DNA from: Gemmatimonas phototrophica
Lineage (GTDB): Bacteria; Gemmatimonadota; Gemmatimonadetes; Gemmatimonadales; Gemmatimonadaceae
Direction: 5' to 3'
Assembly (NCBI GenBank): GCA_945870175.1
Contig: CAMBRJ010000179.1
Coordinates: forward strand, 1-6,410
Length of the DNA: 6,410 nucleotides
Both the position numbers and the translations under genes were made by a program. The notes under the pieces are model-generated. The model saw nothing but the letters and a program-made list of their open reading frames with translations, was not told where the DNA came from and did not search any database. Below are positions 4,021 to 6,410 of the stretch, piece after piece (position 1 is the stretch's first letter; every line of letters begins with the position of its first letter).

Positions 4021-6410
4021 GGCTGCTCCGGCGTAATGCGCAGTGCCGTCAACTTCCCCAGCGGTCCCAAAGTGACGAGCACGCGGAAGCGTTGCGGGCC
4101 GAACCACGCAAAGTACTGTCGTTCGACATCGTCGCCGATCTCGCGTCGCGCCAGCAGCTCGAGGCGAGTGAGCGAGCCTTTCCCTTGCACGGCCGCGGTG
4201 AGTGCCACACGCATGCGCGGAAAAATCGTTTGCCGCACGACTTCGAAATCCTCGAGCGCCAGCGATCCGGCCGCGACGCGCGCAAGGATGGCCTGCACGG
4301 CGGCCGTGGCCTGCGGCTCTCGATCGGGAATCGCGACACTGGGTGGCGGCGTGGGCACCAGCGACGAGTCATAGAGTGCAGCCACCTGCATGGCGAGCGT
4401 GGCCGGTGCCATGGCACGGGCATTCGAGAGCACCATGACGGCCAGGTCCTGATCGGGGAAGCGCGTGTACTGCGACACAAATCCCTGCCACGTGCCCCCA
4501 TGCTCCTGCATGGGATGTCCGCCGGCCTCGCCCAGGAACCAGCCAAGGGCGTAGGGATAGTCGCGTCCAGTGGGCAAGCGGCTGGCCGAGAGCATCAGCG
4601 TCCAGCTTTCGGGGCGCAGCAGCCGTCGCGTGCTCACCACCGCGTTCCACGCGATGAGGTCGCGAATGGAGACGAGCATCGAGCCATCGGCCGTGGTATT
4701 CAGTCGCGGCGCGACCCATGCGGCATGTTCCCACCCCGAGGCGGTGATCAGGTACCCGTGCGCGCGATTCGGCACGACATCGGCTTCGGTGATCACGCGA
4801 ATCGTGGGCATCCCCGCCGGTGTAAAGATCCGCTCGCGAAGGAACTCGTCGTATGGACGCCCCGTGACGCGCGTGATGATGATGCCCAGCATCACGTAGC
4901 CGGTGTTGGAATAATTCCAGCGCGTGCCAGCAGGGAATTCGAGCGGCAGCGCCGACGCCATCGCGATGAGATCGGCGTCGGTGTAATCCTTGCGATAGTC
5001 GAAGCCGTCGCTGGTGTAATCGGGAACACCGCCGCGATGACTGAGCAGATGACGAATCGTGATGGCCTGCCAGCTGGCCGGCACCTCGGGGAGATAGTGC
5101 CGCACCGAGCTGTCGAGCGCGATCTTTTCTTCTTCGACCAGCGACAGCACGCCGGCCGCCGTGAACTGTTTGCCCAGCGATCCCGATTGAAACATCGTGG
5201 CATCGGTAACGGGCGTCCGGTTCTCCAATTCGGCTGCGCCGAATCCACGCGACACCACCACCTCGCCGCGCCGCACCACGGCGATGGCGAGTCCGGGAAT
5301 CCGAGCGGTTTCCATCGCGCGTCGCACGAGCGTGTCCACCGCGGCCGCCGACGGCAGCGGCTCACGGCGCAGCGACCATGGCAGCGTGAGTGGTGCCGGA
5401 TTGGGCCACACGCGCGCCAGCGTGCTGCTGCGATACAGCGTGCCACCCTTCATGACATACGCGATAGCGCGGCTGTTACGAATGGACTGAAGCGGATTCG
5501 CGTCGAGCACCACCAGATCGGCGACCTTCCCCGATTCAATCGACCCGAGATCGGCATCGAGTCCGATCGCGCGTGCGCCTTCGATGGTGGCCACGCGTAA
5601 CACTTCGTGCGGTGACATGCCGCCATCGGCGAGCAGTCCCATCTCCCAGTGGTTGGAGAGCCCCTGCACTTCACCGTGCCCGCCAAGTCCGATGTGGCCA
5701 CCGGCGCGCAAGACATCCACCGCGCCGGCTGCCGCTTCACGCTCGTTGTAGTCTTCCGGCGGAAACCAGAGCAAGCGCGCGGAGGTTCGCTGGAACAGCG
5801 CGCCATCGGGGAACCAGCGGTTGATGCGCGGATCTTCGTGCGGCCGTTCCTCGGCGAGCAACCGATAAATCGGCAGCGCGCCACCAAACGCGACCACGAG
5901 GGTGGGCGTGTTGGTGATGCCGGTGCGGGCCATCAGTTGCACGATGTCATCATGAATGGGCGCTTCCGGGATCGCGTGTTCGAGCCCGCTGAAGCCGTCG
6001 ATGATGTGCGTCAGATCCTCTTTGCCGTCGGCGCCTCCTTCCGTGGTGGGCATGAGCCCCAACTCGCGCGCGGCTTCCACCAGCCACTGTCGCTGCTGTC
6101 GGGTGCCCGTTTGATACGACTTGAGGTACACCGTACCGTAGTCGTCGCGGTACATGCGCAACAGGCGACGGGCGTCGTCGAGCGACTGGAAGTTGGTGCC
6201 GGCGCCAATGCCGGGGCCGGTGGAGAAGACGCGTGGACTCGGGACACCGTCCACCTCCACGAGGTTGGCGATATCGAAAATATCCGGGGTGACCTGCGGG
6301 TCGCGGATGGTGGTGATCCCCATCGCGAGGTTGGCGAAGCCGTTGGTGGACTCCGGCTGCAGCAGCGCGCCGGCACCGCCCCAATGCGCGTGAATGTCGA
6401 TGAACCCCGG
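4017..6410 (-). CDS. Amidohydrolase fused to a serine beta-lactamase-fold domain; 5' end outside window
   Basis: The frame stays open to the right edge, giving 797 visible residues (numbered here from the edge). Residues 1-335 are the barrel of a metal-dependent amidohydrolase: PGFIDIHAHW (His7, His9), GITTIRDP, VYLKSY (Lys97), GLEHAIP (His144), LGGHGEVQG (His245), GGMSPHEVLRVATIEGARAIGL, GSIESGKVADLVVLDANPL. About 355-680 is a beta-lactamase/penicillin-binding (MEROPS S12-type) domain with all three signatures: SLGK (nucleophile Ser411, Lys414), YSN (Tyr500, Asn502) and HGG (637-639), plus HLLSHRGGVPDY. About 690-797 is a small alpha/beta tail of the kind seen after such serine hydrolases. 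The barrel resembles those preceded by a TolB-like propeller and signal peptide, so the missing part may be large and the protein exported. S12 members include DD-peptidases, D-aminopeptidases and esterases; antibiotic resistance should not be assumed. The next gene overlaps by four bases. Confidence 0.92.
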   Translation of the reverse strand, partial: PGFIDIHAHWGGAGALLQPESTNGFANLAMGITTIRDPQVTPDIFDIANLVEVDGVPSPRVFSTGPGIGAGTNFQSLDDARRLLRMYRDDYGTVYLKSYQTGTRQQRQWLVEAARELGLMPTTEGGADGKEDLTHIIDGFSGLEHAIPEAPIHDDIVQLMARTGITNTPTLVVAFGGALPIYRLLAEERPHEDPRINRWFPDGALFQRTSARLLWFPPEDYNEREAAAGAVDVLRAGGHIGLGGHGEVQGLSNHWEMGLLADGGMSPHEVLRVATIEGARAIGLDADLGSIESGKVADLVVLDANPLQSIRNSRAIAYVMKGGTLYRSSTLARVWPNPAPLTLPWSLRREPLPSAAAVDTLVRRAMETARIPGLAIAVVRRGEVVVSRGFGAAELENRTPVTDATMFQSGSLGKQFTAAGVLSLVEEEKIALDSSVRHYLPEVPASWQAITIRHLLSHRGGVPDYTSDGFDYRKDYTDADLIAMASALPLEFPAGTRWNYSNTGYVMLGIIITRVTGRPYDEFLRERIFTPAGMPTIRVITEADVVPNRAHGYLITASGWEHAAWVAPRLNTTADGSMLVSIRDLIAWNAVVSTRRLLRPESWTLMLSASRLPTGRDYPYALGWFLGEAGGHPMQEHGGTWQGFVSQYTRFPDQDLAVMVLSNARAMAPATLAMQVAALYDSSLVPTPPPSVAIPDREPQATAAVQAILARVAAGSLALEDFEVVRQTIFPRMRVALTAAVQGKGSLTRLELLARREIGDDVERQYFAWFGPQRFRVLVTLGPLGKLTALRITPEQP
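4026..4029 (-). promoter_or_regulatory. Ribosome binding site of the deacylase gene
   Basis: GGAG on the minus strand ends 5 bases before the ATG at 4020-4018 and lies within the last codons of the upstream fusion gene. Together with the lipoprotein signal it fixes this start over an in-frame ATG at 4107, which would put 29 non-signal-like residues in front. Confidence 0.7.

Noticed and set aside
4018..4107. Longer deacylase start at ATG 4107
   Set aside because: It would overlap the upstream gene by about 90 bases and put 29 extra residues before a good lipoprotein signal; ATG 4020 has a GGAG 5 bases upstream and an ATGA overlap.
4350..5360. Beta-lactamase domain read as an antibiotic-resistance gene
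   Set aside because: The S12-type fold covers many esterases and peptidases; fusion to an amidohydrolase and the HGG third motif give no specific support for beta-lactam hydrolysis.
3966..5600. 544-codon open frame on the plus strand, antisense to both hydrolase genes
   Set aside because: Its translation is rich in His and Arg with no recognisable motif, and the opposite strand carries two unmistakable enzyme families with catalytic motifs. Long antisense frames are expected in GC-rich DNA.
6321..6323. ATG at 6323 as the real start of the fusion protein
   Set aside because: The frame continues upstream to the window edge and encodes PGFIDIHAHW, the essential amidohydrolase metal motif, so this Met is internal.

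Overview
The window is GC-rich and densely coding. All genes have good Shine-Dalgarno sites of the GGAG/GAGG type. The combination of exported amidohydrolases, a TolB-like propeller protein, a lipoprotein D-aminoacylase and soluble chemoreceptors suggests a Gram-negative environmental bacterium. The protein styles recall Gemmatimonadota or Acidobacteriota, but that placement is an inference from family resemblance and rests on no marker gene.

Layout from left to right. Positions 1-476 on the minus strand hold the 5' end of a gene running off the left edge: a signal peptide followed by TolB/PD40-type beta-propeller repeats, of the kind that heads large secreted amidohydrolases. A 163-base divergent intergenic region (477-639) separates it from a plus-strand pair. 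That pair is a stand-alone Aer-type PAS sensor (640-1170) and, two bases later, a soluble methyl-accepting chemotaxis protein (1173-2393). Ten bases beyond it, convergently, ends a minus-strand unit. This unit has at least two genes: an amidohydrolase fused to a serine beta-lactamase-fold domain (4017 to beyond 6410, 5' end outside the window) and an N-acyl-D-amino-acid deacylase-like lipoprotein (2404-4020). The two overlap by four bases in an ATGA arrangement.

The PAS/MCP pair looks like an Aer-style redox or oxygen receptor split into two co-translated proteins, a cytoplasmic sensor and a cytoplasmic signalling partner. The minus-strand unit looks like an exported or envelope-anchored hydrolase module. 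The D-aminoacylase family and the D-aminopeptidase/DD-peptidase-like beta-lactamase fold both suggest D-amino-acid-containing amides or peptides as substrates, though the true substrate cannot be read from sequence. The most interesting points are the amidohydrolase/beta-lactamase fusion, the apparent replacement of the D-aminoacylase metal-ligand cysteine by histidine, and the split receptor. I see no RNA genes, mobile elements, CRISPR arrays or attachment sites.
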